The notes under the pieces: generated by a model
The model's input: only the letters and a program-made list of their open reading frames with translations
What the model was told of the DNA's origin: nothing
Database searches by the model: none
Made by a program: the position numbers and the translations under genes
Assembly: GCF_002949735.1 (NCBI RefSeq)
Contig: NZ_CP026681.1
Location: 4,742,001 to 4,806,000, forward strand
DNA from: Nostoc sp. 'Peltigera membranacea cyanobiont' N6
Lineage (GTDB): Bacteria; Cyanobacteriota; Cyanobacteriia; Cyanobacteriales; Nostocaceae
Direction of reading: 5' to 3'
Length of the DNA stretch: 64,000 nt
Shown: piece by piece, positions 51,862 through 60,664 of the stretch
Layout of the letters: each line of letters starts with the position of its first letter
Position numbering within the stretch: the stretch's first letter is position 1

Positions 51862-53892
51862 CTATCGCCAATTATCCCAGTTTTCGTTAAAAATGGATGT
51901 ATCAGGGAAGGCGGTGGGGTTGCCATTTTGTTGCAAAAGCCGTTTGAGTGCTTCGAGTTGTGGCTCTTGTTTGGGTAAATCATCGACTAGTTGGTAGGGT
52001 GCGATCGCATTTTTGATTGCAAAACTAGCAACAGTTCCCGCAGCAGCGCCAGACGACCATTCAAAGGAATGGACTCGATAGGCAGCAGCAGCAATATGAC
52101 TAGTAGCAATGCTTTTGCCTCCTACTAATAAATTATCAATTTTCTGGGGAATCATAGCCCTGAGAGCAATTTGGAAGGGATAAGCTTGGCCCGCACCCCG
52201 CCTTTCACCTGGACGTTCTGTATTACCAGGGGCTTCTGGGGGACTATTCACCATGCAAGGATGGAAATCTATAGCGTAGTGACCAATACCCACAGCGTCG
52301 GGGAAAATGGTAGAACGAGTCCGTCGCATTGCTTTCTCTGGTGAAACTTTGCCATCAATTACTGATACAGCTTCCAAACCTGCAAGTGCTGCTCGTAGCC
52401 TCCGATACATATCTGCTGGCAGAGTCTGGGAGTAATATTTATCACTGTAATCTCGGCGAGAAATATCAATTTCCCAAATACCAAAGCCATCAGGTTGTCC
52501 CCAACTAGGGCGGCCAATGATGCGCCGTCCTTCACGCATATAAGGATATTTCGATAAGCCATGCACTGTCCCCATTGGAGAATTTAGCCCGGAAACAAAA
52601 CGGTTATTGCTTTGCTGCTGCTTCACACCATCCCCCAGTTGAGAATCTGTAGTCCCAGCTACCAACCAATAATAGAAAGAGATGGCATTTTCCTCAGCTT
52701 TGCGGAGGGTTTCTGTCCGCAGTCCTCCCATCCAGCCCCCTGGGTTTAACTGTCCAGTGCTTTGTAACTGTTGGCGACTGTAAATCAGGTTATCTTGGGC
52801 TGTTCCAGGACGATAGTCGTTACCCCAAGTCCAGTTTTGCATCGAGATATCCCCTGGTGTAGGAGCATCAAAACTTATACCACCGAATTTTGCTGGTTTC
52901 CCTTTATTTGGACTCAAAATGCGACGATAGGTGAAAACTAAATCAAAGTTAGCTAGTCGCGTTAATTCATAGCTAAAATATGGCGCATATTGTGAATAAA
53001 ATGGGGGCATCGTCTGTGGTTGCGGTTCCTTAGTTGCCTCCATTGCAAAGGTGTAAGTAAATCCTTGAGGGCAATAAGGATCGTTGTTGGTGCTGGAAGC
53101 AGAGGGTTCCAGGTAGGAACGGGCATCAATGCCTAATCTATAGGGGACATCAGCTAGTGCAATAATTTCTCCGGTTTCGCTGGCATCTACAACGTACCAC
53201 TTAGGAGCATCCCCTTTCCCTACCTTGGGAAGAAAACGGACAATAGTTTTGGTAAACCGAGATGAGTTTTCATAACTATAAGAATCTTCAATACTTTGAG
53301 ATAAAGTAAAGGTATTAAGAGGTGGTGCGCCTTTGGGTGGTTGATGTTGAATAGCGATCGCACCATTAATTATTTTGCCATCATCAGCGATTTCCAAATC
53401 CTTAATTACCGTGTTGGGAAACCATTGCAACTTTCCCTTACCCTGCTTCTCGGCATCTTTGAGCATTTGGGCTAAAATGGCGTGAGCATCGCGGGGAAGA
53501 AAGCAGGATTCACTTACCCAACAATCACCGGGGTTAAGTTTGCCATATTTGCGCCCAATGCGGTTTCGCAATTCCAGATAGCCGCGAGAATAGAATTTGA
53601 GCGATCGCTGGGTTGGGCGTTCGTCTAACGCAGATGTCCCTTGAGAAGAAATTTGTCCTCCTAGCCAGTCAGTAATTTCCGTCAAACAAACCGTTCGTCC
53701 TGCTAGTAACCCCTCGTAAGCTGTGGCTACACCAGATAGTCCACCACCCACAACTAAAATCTCGCAGTTGACACTTTTATCTGGGGTTCTCGGTGGTGTG
53801 GCGTATACGGAATCAAATGCAACTAAGGTAGATATTAAATTGAGACCGATCAGCGATGTTAAGCTATAAGCTACTTTGTGTCTGTGCTTCAT
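51862..53892 (-). CDS. FAD-dependent oxidoreductase, secreted or lumenal
   Basis: The protein has 676 residues. A signal peptide (about 1-30, LTSLIGLNLISTLVAF) precedes the FAD-binding Rossmann motif ILVVGGGLSGVATAYEGL and then TEITDWLGGQISSQG. Further conserved blocks are WYVVDASETGEIIALADVPY, PYMREGRRIIGR, DFHPCMV and KIDNLLVGGKSIATSHIAAA, which mark the FAD_oxidored family. Cofactor-loaded export would suggest Tat transport, but no twin arginine is seen at the start, so the export route is uncertain. The substrate is unknown. The gene ends exactly at a heptad-repeat array. Confidence 0.9.
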   Translation of the reverse strand: MKHRHKVAYSLTSLIGLNLISTLVAFDSVYATPPRTPDKSVNCEILVVGGGLSGVATAYEGLLAGRTVCLTEITDWLGGQISSQGTSALDERPTQRSLKFYSRGYLELRNRIGRKYGKLNPGDCWVSESCFLPRDAHAILAQMLKDAEKQGKGKLQWFPNTVIKDLEIADDGKIINGAIAIQHQPPKGAPPLNTFTLSQSIEDSYSYENSSRFTKTIVRFLPKVGKGDAPKWYVVDASETGEIIALADVPYRLGIDARSYLEPSASSTNNDPYCPQGFTYTFAMEATKEPQPQTMPPFYSQYAPYFSYELTRLANFDLVFTYRRILSPNKGKPAKFGGISFDAPTPGDISMQNWTWGNDYRPGTAQDNLIYSRQQLQSTGQLNPGGWMGGLRTETLRKAEENAISFYYWLVAGTTDSQLGDGVKQQQSNNRFVSGLNSPMGTVHGLSKYPYMREGRRIIGRPSWGQPDGFGIWEIDISRRDYSDKYYSQTLPADMYRRLRAALAGLEAVSVIDGKVSPEKAMRRTRSTIFPDAVGIGHYAIDFHPCMVNSPPEAPGNTERPGERRGAGQAYPFQIALRAMIPQKIDNLLVGGKSIATSHIAAAAYRVHSFEWSSGAAAGTVASFAIKNAIAPYQLVDDLPKQEPQLEALKRLLQQNGNPTAFPDTSIFNENWDNWR

Positions 53893-54105
53893 GGTTAAAA
53901 AACCGCTCCAAATCCTGTGTCACCTTGTAGAAGGTAGCATCCAGGAAATGATCATCACAAGTTGATCGGAATAAATATATTTAAATACAAGTTGTATACC
54001 TAAAATACTCAGTATGTAAGCTAAATTTACCCTGAAATTATTAAAGCTGAGTTAAAAATACTTATTGCTCAGTACTATTTTTCCTCATCTATGATAACTA
54101 TTGAT

Positions 54106-56871
54106 TCAAACTTCTACACCAAGGATGCATAAGCGATCCTTTATTAGTTGTTTACCTAAATGCATTGGATATGGTGAATGAATATTACCCATAGACCACC
54201 CTGGTGAGATTCGTAAGTAGTGTGGCACTCGGCAAAGTGATTTTATACTTTCTTCTGTTTTTTGGAAATCTGAACGAATGAAGAAGGGAAGCATTTCTAA
54301 CATTTGCTGGTGCTTGAATGCAATATTTACACCGTATTCATCATCTTGAGAATCGAGCATATAGAGTTCGCGTGCTGTTGAGGTATCTTGGGCTTTCTGT
54401 GTTTTCGGTAATCTTCCAATAGAGAAGTAATGGAGCAACTCAGGTATAGAAGTATCGTAAAAACCACTTAAGTGCATTAAGTCTCGTGTTGGAGAATTCT
54501 CATCCCAAGTTTGTCGATTGGTAATGTATTGAGTTGTCTCATCGCCAGTGCGGAAACGAATTATTCCAAGCAGGTTTCTAAGTTGGTTATGGTCACGAGG
54601 ATATATACAAGCATGACCTGGAACATGTTGGAAGTCCAAGACATCCCGGTTTGCAAAGAGATATTCATTTTTTAGTTGAAACCAAGCTTGACCTCCGTTT
54701 TCTTCACCACGCTCGTTACGCCATACATCGGCTTCGATTAAGACAAGAGTAGGACAATCGCCCGCTTGTGTTAGTACATCCGCCGCAAATTTTGCAAGTT
54801 CGATTCCCTTTAACTGAACTGTTTTGTAATTGCGATCGCACCGTACCCGTGAGAAAATCTGTCCCAGTTCAATCCCCGCCTGTACATAAGGAATCCAATT
54901 GTTGCGATCGGGAAATAACACATCAACTGCACCATTTGCCCGCAGACGAACAGCTAAGGCATAGTGAATATTATCTTGTCCTTGAGTAGCTTTTCGGCGA
55001 CAAAGGGCAATTACATCTAGGTTTTGGGCAATTTCCTTGGGTATTCCTGCCTGTTCATAGACTTCTGAGGGCAGTCCATAGAGTGCTCCAACTTGGCGTA
55101 GGGTTAGATCCAGTACGGCATTCAGAATACGTCCTTCCGTCTTCTTGCTGTAAGATGGCGATGTATCTGTGCTTTCATCTTCTTTGTCAGATGATTTTGG
55201 TTTAACTGTTTGCACCATTTGGGAACCGATTTTTTCTAACACACAAGCTTCACGAACTACTCTATAAATGCTTTGTTTGGGATGAACTCCCTTTTTTTTT
55301 GTTTGCCCAATTTCAATAATCGCAAAACAGTAAGGCTTAGTAGTAGGGTCAATTAAAGCAATAACCTCATGTTTCAAAAAGTTGCGCCATGCATCGAGTT
55401 TTATTTGATGCTGCTTGCGAATCTGTTTGTCAAACTCTTGACCATCTTTAGTTGTAAGTCCGGCTGTGTCGAGGGGTTTCAAAAGATTTGGATCGTTAAT
55501 CCACACAGATGATACTTTGACATGCTCTGGAAAATCTTCTCCTTCATTGAGCAAGAAAGCATCACGCAATGTCTGGTAAGTTACATCATAGGTATCTCGT
55601 TCGCGCCACAGAAGAAAAATATGTATGGGTTTTCCTTGCAACGCCCGCTCAATAGCATCAGCAATTATCGTTTGTCTTTCTTGACGACGGTTATCTACAC
55701 GTTGCTTAATTTCTTTTTCAGTCAGCTTTTCTTTTTGTTGTTTTGTAAAACTTGGAGGTTGAGAAATATGTTCGTAATCACGCATCGCCAAGGGTGTTTT
55801 TTGACCAGATGGAGCAGGAATATCAGATTGCATTGGATTATCTGATATTAAAACACCGTTTAGAAGCTCTAACACTTGAGCAACAATATCACCGCGTTCT
55901 TGTAAACTAAATCCTGGTTTAATACTATGTCCTATTTTATGGTTTTCATGTTCATATTTATATCCTTCAGCATGAACTAAATAATATTCATCTCTATTCC
56001 AGTTAGAACGATTATCTAAATTACCGTATCTAGCAGGATTGCAAAGAATATTATCAGTTGTTTCAAGGGAACGCGCTTTGAATGCAGCTAGCAGATTTGG
56101 TAATTGAAATTTCCACAGATTACTATCTTCTCTTCCATTGTTCTCAATGGTAAGACGTATCAAAGTTGAATCTACTTCGTAACCAGATAGACGTTCCTCA
56201 TTCATCCCCATCAGCACAGAGATATCACGACCATAATTAGTTTCAATTAATGGCTTATGAGCATATCGTTGGCAACTTAAATGCAAAAAAATCCACGGTT
56301 GAAGCTTGCCATTTTGGTTGAATCGCCCTGCTTGAGTCTGAACGCGAAAATCTAAGCGATAGACAAAATAACCTTCCCTTTCGTTGCCATAGTTATCTGT
56401 GTACAGTGCCGGAAATGCTTGACTGACTAGGAATAGTCCAGTACGACCTGAGCCATCGCCTTGTACCTTGCGCCACTGAATTTCTTGCTCTCTTTGCCCG
56501 GAGCGAATAACACATTTTTTCTCATGCAGCAATGTTGCCAAGAAACTAGGAATGGCTTGGTATCCCAGTCCTTTTTCAGCATTGATGTTTTGAATAAGCG
56601 TTTTTGGAGTAATAGGTTGCCAATCCCAATTAGTAGGAATTATGGCAATGTTTTGAAGGAAGCGATCGCAAACACTATTCACCTGATCTGCTTTCCCCTT
56701 ACCATCAAATTGCTTTGTCCACTCCTGCGCCCAAATAATCACTAACTCATGTATTTGCTCAGGAGTTGGAACTCGCAACGGATTTTCAACCGTTCCCACT
56801 GCTAATGCTCGATAATCGCCTGTGTCAAAGTATTCAAAACCATGTGTCAATGTTGATGCACAGGCAAGCAA
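54106..56871 (-). CDS. pPIWI_RE family protein (prokaryotic Piwi-like, RNase H fold)
   Basis: The protein has 921 residues. It fits the pPIWI_RE class by architecture: an N-terminal X-type region (1 to about 400), a MID-like part (about 415-560, IHIFLLWRERDTYDVTY and CFAIIEIGQTKKKGVHPKQS, then IYRVVREACVL) and a C-terminal RNase H-like module (about 575-915) with GRILNAVLDLTLRQVGALYG, LFPDRNNWIPYVQAGIELGQ, TLVLIEADVWRN and the end block ISPGWSMGNIHSPYPMHLGK. Glu520 and an Arg near 537-540 are candidates for the family's namesake R and E. The helicase and REase genes of the same system lie upstream on this strand, but a plus-strand RT gene intervenes. The start is TTG at 56871 with no ATG nearby, and coding-like sequence continues upstream in another frame, so the N-terminus may be damaged. 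Confidence 0.85.
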   Translation of the reverse strand: MLACASTLTHGFEYFDTGDYRALAVGTVENPLRVPTPEQIHELVIIWAQEWTKQFDGKGKADQVNSVCDRFLQNIAIIPTNWDWQPITPKTLIQNINAEKGLGYQAIPSFLATLLHEKKCVIRSGQREQEIQWRKVQGDGSGRTGLFLVSQAFPALYTDNYGNEREGYFVYRLDFRVQTQAGRFNQNGKLQPWIFLHLSCQRYAHKPLIETNYGRDISVLMGMNEERLSGYEVDSTLIRLTIENNGREDSNLWKFQLPNLLAAFKARSLETTDNILCNPARYGNLDNRSNWNRDEYYLVHAEGYKYEHENHKIGHSIKPGFSLQERGDIVAQVLELLNGVLISDNPMQSDIPAPSGQKTPLAMRDYEHISQPPSFTKQQKEKLTEKEIKQRVDNRRQERQTIIADAIERALQGKPIHIFLLWRERDTYDVTYQTLRDAFLLNEGEDFPEHVKVSSVWINDPNLLKPLDTAGLTTKDGQEFDKQIRKQHQIKLDAWRNFLKHEVIALIDPTTKPYCFAIIEIGQTKKKGVHPKQSIYRVVREACVLEKIGSQMVQTVKPKSSDKEDESTDTSPSYSKKTEGRILNAVLDLTLRQVGALYGLPSEVYEQAGIPKEIAQNLDVIALCRRKATQGQDNIHYALAVRLRANGAVDVLFPDRNNWIPYVQAGIELGQIFSRVRCDRNYKTVQLKGIELAKFAADVLTQAGDCPTLVLIEADVWRNERGEENGGQAWFQLKNEYLFANRDVLDFQHVPGHACIYPRDHNQLRNLLGIIRFRTGDETTQYITNRQTWDENSPTRDLMHLSGFYDTSIPELLHYFSIGRLPKTQKAQDTSTARELYMLDSQDDEYGVNIAFKHQQMLEMLPFFIRSDFQKTEESIKSLCRVPHYLRISPGWSMGNIHSPYPMHLGKQLIKDRLCILGVEV

Positions 56872-56873
56872 TC

Positions 56874-57016
56874 CATTGTTTAACTGTCGATAAAGTAAGA
56901 ATATCTAAATGTAAATAATCATACAACTCACTCACAAAAGCTTTTCAAGAAACAATGCCGTCATATTCCTTGCCAGCCAAAGGTTTTAAAAGATAATTCA
57001 AGTTATCACTAGAGAA
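56874..57016 (-). pseudogene. Coding-like remnant upstream of the pPIWI_RE gene
   Basis: On the minus strand, one frame away from the pPIWI_RE frame, the sequence reads SSDNLNYLLKPLAGKEYDG, IVS, a TGA stop (bases 56945-56947), then KAFVSELYDYLHLDIL and TLSTVKQWIACL before running into the pPIWI_RE start. It looks protein-like on both sides of the stop. It may be the original N-terminus of pPIWI_RE lost through a frameshift and a nonsense change, or the tail of the truncated helicase. The evidence is composition and continuity only. Confidence 0.35.
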
Positions 57017-57128
57017 TATTTATGATTATAATAATGTGAATATTAATACTTGTAATGCTTAAGAAGACAGTAAAATGCTTTATGATAAATTTTAAGTTAT
57101 ACTTTATACCAATAAAATTTTAGAGCAA
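57017..57128. promoter_or_regulatory. AT-rich leader region of the RT gene
   Basis: This is very AT-rich sequence between the remnant and the RT start. It contains TATACT (57099-57104) as a possible -10 element, a short inverted repeat AAATTTTA/TAAAATTT (57087-57094, 57113-57120) and two direct AATGCTT copies (about 57054 and 57074). Several defence-associated RTs need a structured RNA next to the gene; no strong fold is evident here by eye. Confidence 0.3.
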
Positions 57129-58733
57129 ATGATACAAGAAAATTCCAGCAATATTATTACGACTCAAGACTTTATTGAAAAAGGTTTTTTTCCTAAAGAA
57201 TTAGTACCAGCATTTACAACAGAGAATCTTGCGGATAATTTAGATAAAATTAATAGTAATATTCAAAATCCCTCGAAAAAATCTAGCAAATTTTTATCTT
57301 ATTCCTTTCCAAAAAGCAAATATTCTCGTCGGATTTTAGGTATTCCTAATCCCCTCCATCAAGTTGTTCTCTGCAATTTCATATCTCAAGAATGGCAAGA
57401 TATAGAAAACTTTATTTTAAGTTCTCCTTTGTGCCAGCAATCCCCACTTTCTTATAAAAGAAGAGCTGTTTCTTCATACCCTATTAATTTACCTGCTGAA
57501 CGAGCTATTTCCTCAGCAAGTCATCGTTATCGTCTTTATACTGATATATCTAGATTTTATTCTACTATTTACACACATAGTATTCCGTGGGCACTTCATG
57601 AAAAACAAATAGCTAAGGCAAATAGACGTGATAAATCTTTAATAGGAAACCAAATTGATGAATTTGTTCGTAATACACAAGACCAACAGACTTTAGGAAT
57701 TCCTATTGGGCCTGATTCATCATTTGTTATAGCAGAAATTATTAGTTCCTCTGTAGATAAGATTCTTACTGAAAGATTAAAATCTGTACCTCAAGGATTT
57801 CGTTATGTAGATGATTATTACTTATATTTTAATTCGTACTCAGAAGCAGAAAGAGCGCTTTCTGAGATAAATAGAATACTTCAAGAATTTGAATTAGAAA
57901 TTAATTCTTCAAAAGCCTCAATAGTAGAACTTCCTGAACCTATTGAATTAAGTTGGGTTTCCGAAATAAGACGTTGCCCTATTGGAGATGATAACTCATT
58001 AGAACAGTACAATGATATTTTAACTTACTTCAGTAAAGTATTTGAGTATTCAAAACTATTTCCTGATGATGCCGTTATTAAATATGCTCTTTCTCGAATT
58101 AACAGAACTGATATTTTAGAGAAAAACTGGAAACTTTGCGAATCATTTATATTACAATCAATTATAGCTGCACCAAATGCACTTATTGTAGCAACTGAAA
58201 TACTACTTAAATATTCAGAAAAATATCAATTAAATTTAGAAAAAATAAGTGAAACTATTCATTTAATACTATTACAACATAGTGAGCTTAATCATAGTCA
58301 TGAAATTTCCTGGGCATTATGGTTAAGCAAGACTTTATCTATACCAATCAAAGAAGAAGTAGCTAAAAAAATATCTCATTTAGAAGATTCCATTGTAGCT
58401 CTTATTACTTTAGACCTAAACTCTTCTAATCTTATTGAAGGAAAAATTGACTTTAGTCTATGGCAAAGTATACTAACAATTGACCATTTATATTCTAGTA
58501 ACTGGCTTTTATGCTATGAAGCAAATATAAAAGGGTATTTTCCTCAAACACCACAAAATAATTATATTGAAAATGATGATTTTTTTGCTGTTTTAAAACA
58601 AAATAATGTAAGTTTTTATGACGGTTCAAAGCAAATTAAACTAGAGAATAATGATGAGGAAATTGATGAGGAGGAAATTGATGATGAAGATAATTTAGGT
58701 TATGATAGTAGTGGTTTTTGGTTTTGGTATTAA
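57129..58733 (+). CDS. Reverse transcriptase, Abi/unknown-group (defence-associated) type
   Basis: The protein has 534 residues. The RT core spans about 60-270. Motif A LYTDISRFYSTIYTHSIPWA holds the first catalytic Asp (139), GIPIGPDSSFVIAEII is motif B, and FRYVDDYYLYF has the YVDD pair (Asp 228-229). LEINSSKASIVELPEPI then corresponds to the thumb-proximal motif. No maturase or endonuclease domain follows, so it is not a group II intron RT. Instead there are about 240 helical residues and a very acidic tail (EEIDEEEIDDEDNLGYDSS) ending in aromatic residues. This architecture is that of Abi/UG defence RTs. The gene is AT-rich with no HIP1 octamer, unlike its neighbours, which suggests later acquisition. 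It faces the pPIWI_RE operon from the opposite strand. Confidence 0.88.
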   Translation: MIQENSSNIITTQDFIEKGFFPKELVPAFTTENLADNLDKINSNIQNPSKKSSKFLSYSFPKSKYSRRILGIPNPLHQVVLCNFISQEWQDIENFILSSPLCQQSPLSYKRRAVSSYPINLPAERAISSASHRYRLYTDISRFYSTIYTHSIPWALHEKQIAKANRRDKSLIGNQIDEFVRNTQDQQTLGIPIGPDSSFVIAEIISSSVDKILTERLKSVPQGFRYVDDYYLYFNSYSEAERALSEINRILQEFELEINSSKASIVELPEPIELSWVSEIRRCPIGDDNSLEQYNDILTYFSKVFEYSKLFPDDAVIKYALSRINRTDILEKNWKLCESFILQSIIAAPNALIVATEILLKYSEKYQLNLEKISETIHLILLQHSELNHSHEISWALWLSKTLSIPIKEEVAKKISHLEDSIVALITLDLNSSNLIEGKIDFSLWQSILTIDHLYSSNWLLCYEANIKGYFPQTPQNNYIENDDFFAVLKQNNVSFYDGSKQIKLENNDEEIDEEEIDDEDNLGYDSSGFWFWY

Positions 58734-58765
58734 AATTAACTTTCAAATTTCACTTAACTCGTATT

Positions 58766-60661
58766 TTAGAGAAGGCGAAACGGATCATCCTCGTTGAGTA
58801 GTGCATCAAAATAACGCACAATTGGCTGTACAAGTCGAGTATTTGCTCTTGAAACTGCCTCAGATGTATCAGAAGGTTCAAATTCTTCTAATCCAGCAAG
58901 ACGACGCGCAAATTTGAACAGAAGGGAGTTAGGTGTAAAGTAACCTCGTTTTACCCATTTTCGGAGAAATTGATGTCCAACCTGTTTATCAAGTAGGGTT
59001 AGTGTTGCTGTAATTGCTTTTTGTGCATCACGTTCTGCGCCAGTCCATCGTTGTGTTGATGGGGGCATAACACGGTTAGTTTTTGAGAATTGTTCTGTTT
59101 TCACGCCAATATCATCAAAAACGCCGCTATTACCACCGTCAGTAAGAACGACCTCCTCAGCATAAGTGTCATCAAACCACTTGATGATTGTTTCTATTTC
59201 ATCAAAGACCACAAAATCTGATTGTTCATTAACGAGTTCACCGATTTTGATCGGGCGCAAGTCTAAATGACGCGGTAATCCTGCCATTGCCATCGCGCCA
59301 GGAGTTGTAATCCAAACACGAGCATTTGGCATATCACGATAAACCTGTTGGGATGGGCATTTATCAAAGAATGGACACAAATAGGATGAACCGAGGTTTT
59401 TACGTCGCTTGCTGCGATCGCTTTTAGGCATTTTTTTGAGAATATGACAGGGTTCAATTCCCGCTTTAAGAGCTTTGCCGTCTAGAAGTTGAATAAAATC
59501 ACGCTCTTTTAGCTGACCTTGGAGAGGACAAGCTGTGCCTAGCCAACGTTCACCCCAGTGAGGCTGTCCGCGTTGTCGATGTTCTTGATAATCTTTTGAG
59601 GCAGAGAAACTCTGAAGGTGTGCATCGCGTTTACTGCGCCCCAAGATTGGCACTGCTACTGGATCATCATTCTCTGGATCGTTACAAAACCACCAGTTAA
59701 TTTGGTTTGCTAGTTTAATCGCTGATTGCACATCACTAACAACTAAAGTGATGCGGCGATCGCAATGATGCCGTACAACATTAACACTGAACAACTGCGA
59801 AACCGTAGTTTTTCCAGAAGCAACCATGCCTGCAATATTCGTGAAGCCGTCTAACTCAAGAATTTGCTCCTCTTGCGGAAACAGTGTTCCGTTCTCCTGA
59901 ACTTTGTGGAAGTTAATTTTGCGAAAGCGAGCAACCCAGTGTCCTCTAGCAGTTTGCTCCCAGCCATATTGACGCGCTAAGGTTTCTTCTCGCTCATCAA
60001 TCCATGCTGCATCTAGCTCTAAATCTGAAATCCGAAGCGAAAACGAAGCACGGGAACGAGTTGTAGTAAACCAGGGTAGACGCTGTACCTGTGCATTTCG
60101 TACCTGCTGCTGTGTAAATCTGACTGGTACTATAACCGTCTCTTCCCCTGTCTTTGCCTCAAATTGATAGGTGGTTCCTGCTTCTACTCGTTTAACTTTG
60201 CGAAGCCGGAAATCTAAATTGGTATTTAAACAACGTTCGTACAAATCTTGATGAATTTGATGCCGGAGATTTTTGGCAGCATTAATAATATAGCTATCCC
60301 AGTTTTGCGGAGTGAATTCGTGATAGTTACGCCAATCTAGAGGAATCCTTAGATAAGAACGCAGTGCGCCTAACCAAGCGAAACGGGCGGAAAATGGAAC
60401 TATTTGGCGAGTGTTAGCGATCGCTCGACGTTCCATCTCATTCAAATTCTGTAAGTGTGGATGTCTCAAAGGCATTCCACTCAAAATTGCCCAAGGTGCG
60501 GTGACTGGCTCATCATCAAGTTCCAAATACTCCATGAGAGCAAAGCCAAGCTCTACTTGAAGCAACAATTCAGCTTGAGTACGATTCAAACCTGCTTCTT
60601 TCAACTGTTCGAGGCGGTCTTGAAACTCGGTCGGTACTTCAAATAAGCTCATCTGGCTCAT
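58766..60661 (-). CDS. DinG-type helicase of pPIWI_RE system, C-terminally truncated
   Basis: The protein has 631 residues. The N-terminal 250 or so correspond to the accessory domain found before the helicase in this system. Walker A is GMVASGKTT (278-286) and the Walker B/DEAH-box position is VVFDEIETI (Asp487, Glu488). Four cysteines between them (378, 405, 429, 435; YLCPFFDKCPS) are placed like the iron-sulfur cluster of XPD/DinG helicases. After Walker B only about 140 residues remain and no motif V or VI (QxxGRxxR) is seen, so the second RecA domain is missing. The stop lies 32 bases from the 3' end of the convergent RT gene. It starts three bases after the REase stop. As read, it should not unwind DNA. 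Confidence 0.8.
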   Translation of the reverse strand: MSQMSLFEVPTEFQDRLEQLKEAGLNRTQAELLLQVELGFALMEYLELDDEPVTAPWAILSGMPLRHPHLQNLNEMERRAIANTRQIVPFSARFAWLGALRSYLRIPLDWRNYHEFTPQNWDSYIINAAKNLRHQIHQDLYERCLNTNLDFRLRKVKRVEAGTTYQFEAKTGEETVIVPVRFTQQQVRNAQVQRLPWFTTTRSRASFSLRISDLELDAAWIDEREETLARQYGWEQTARGHWVARFRKINFHKVQENGTLFPQEEQILELDGFTNIAGMVASGKTTVSQLFSVNVVRHHCDRRITLVVSDVQSAIKLANQINWWFCNDPENDDPVAVPILGRSKRDAHLQSFSASKDYQEHRQRGQPHWGERWLGTACPLQGQLKERDFIQLLDGKALKAGIEPCHILKKMPKSDRSKRRKNLGSSYLCPFFDKCPSQQVYRDMPNARVWITTPGAMAMAGLPRHLDLRPIKIGELVNEQSDFVVFDEIETIIKWFDDTYAEEVVLTDGGNSGVFDDIGVKTEQFSKTNRVMPPSTQRWTGAERDAQKAITATLTLLDKQVGHQFLRKWVKRGYFTPNSLLFKFARRLAGLEEFEPSDTSEAVSRANTRLVQPIVRYFDALLNEDDPFRLL

Positions 60662-60664
60662 AGA

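Noticed and set aside
51774..51997. ORFs on both strands with repeated GIGHWELGIG or PNAQCP
   Set aside because: They are translations of the heptad repeat at 51795-51861.
57129..58733. Reading the RT as a group II intron or retron RT
   Set aside because: No maturase or HNH domain follows the core, no intron domain V-like structure was noticed around it, and the extension resembles Abi-type RTs; retron RTs are usually shorter (about 300-400 residues).
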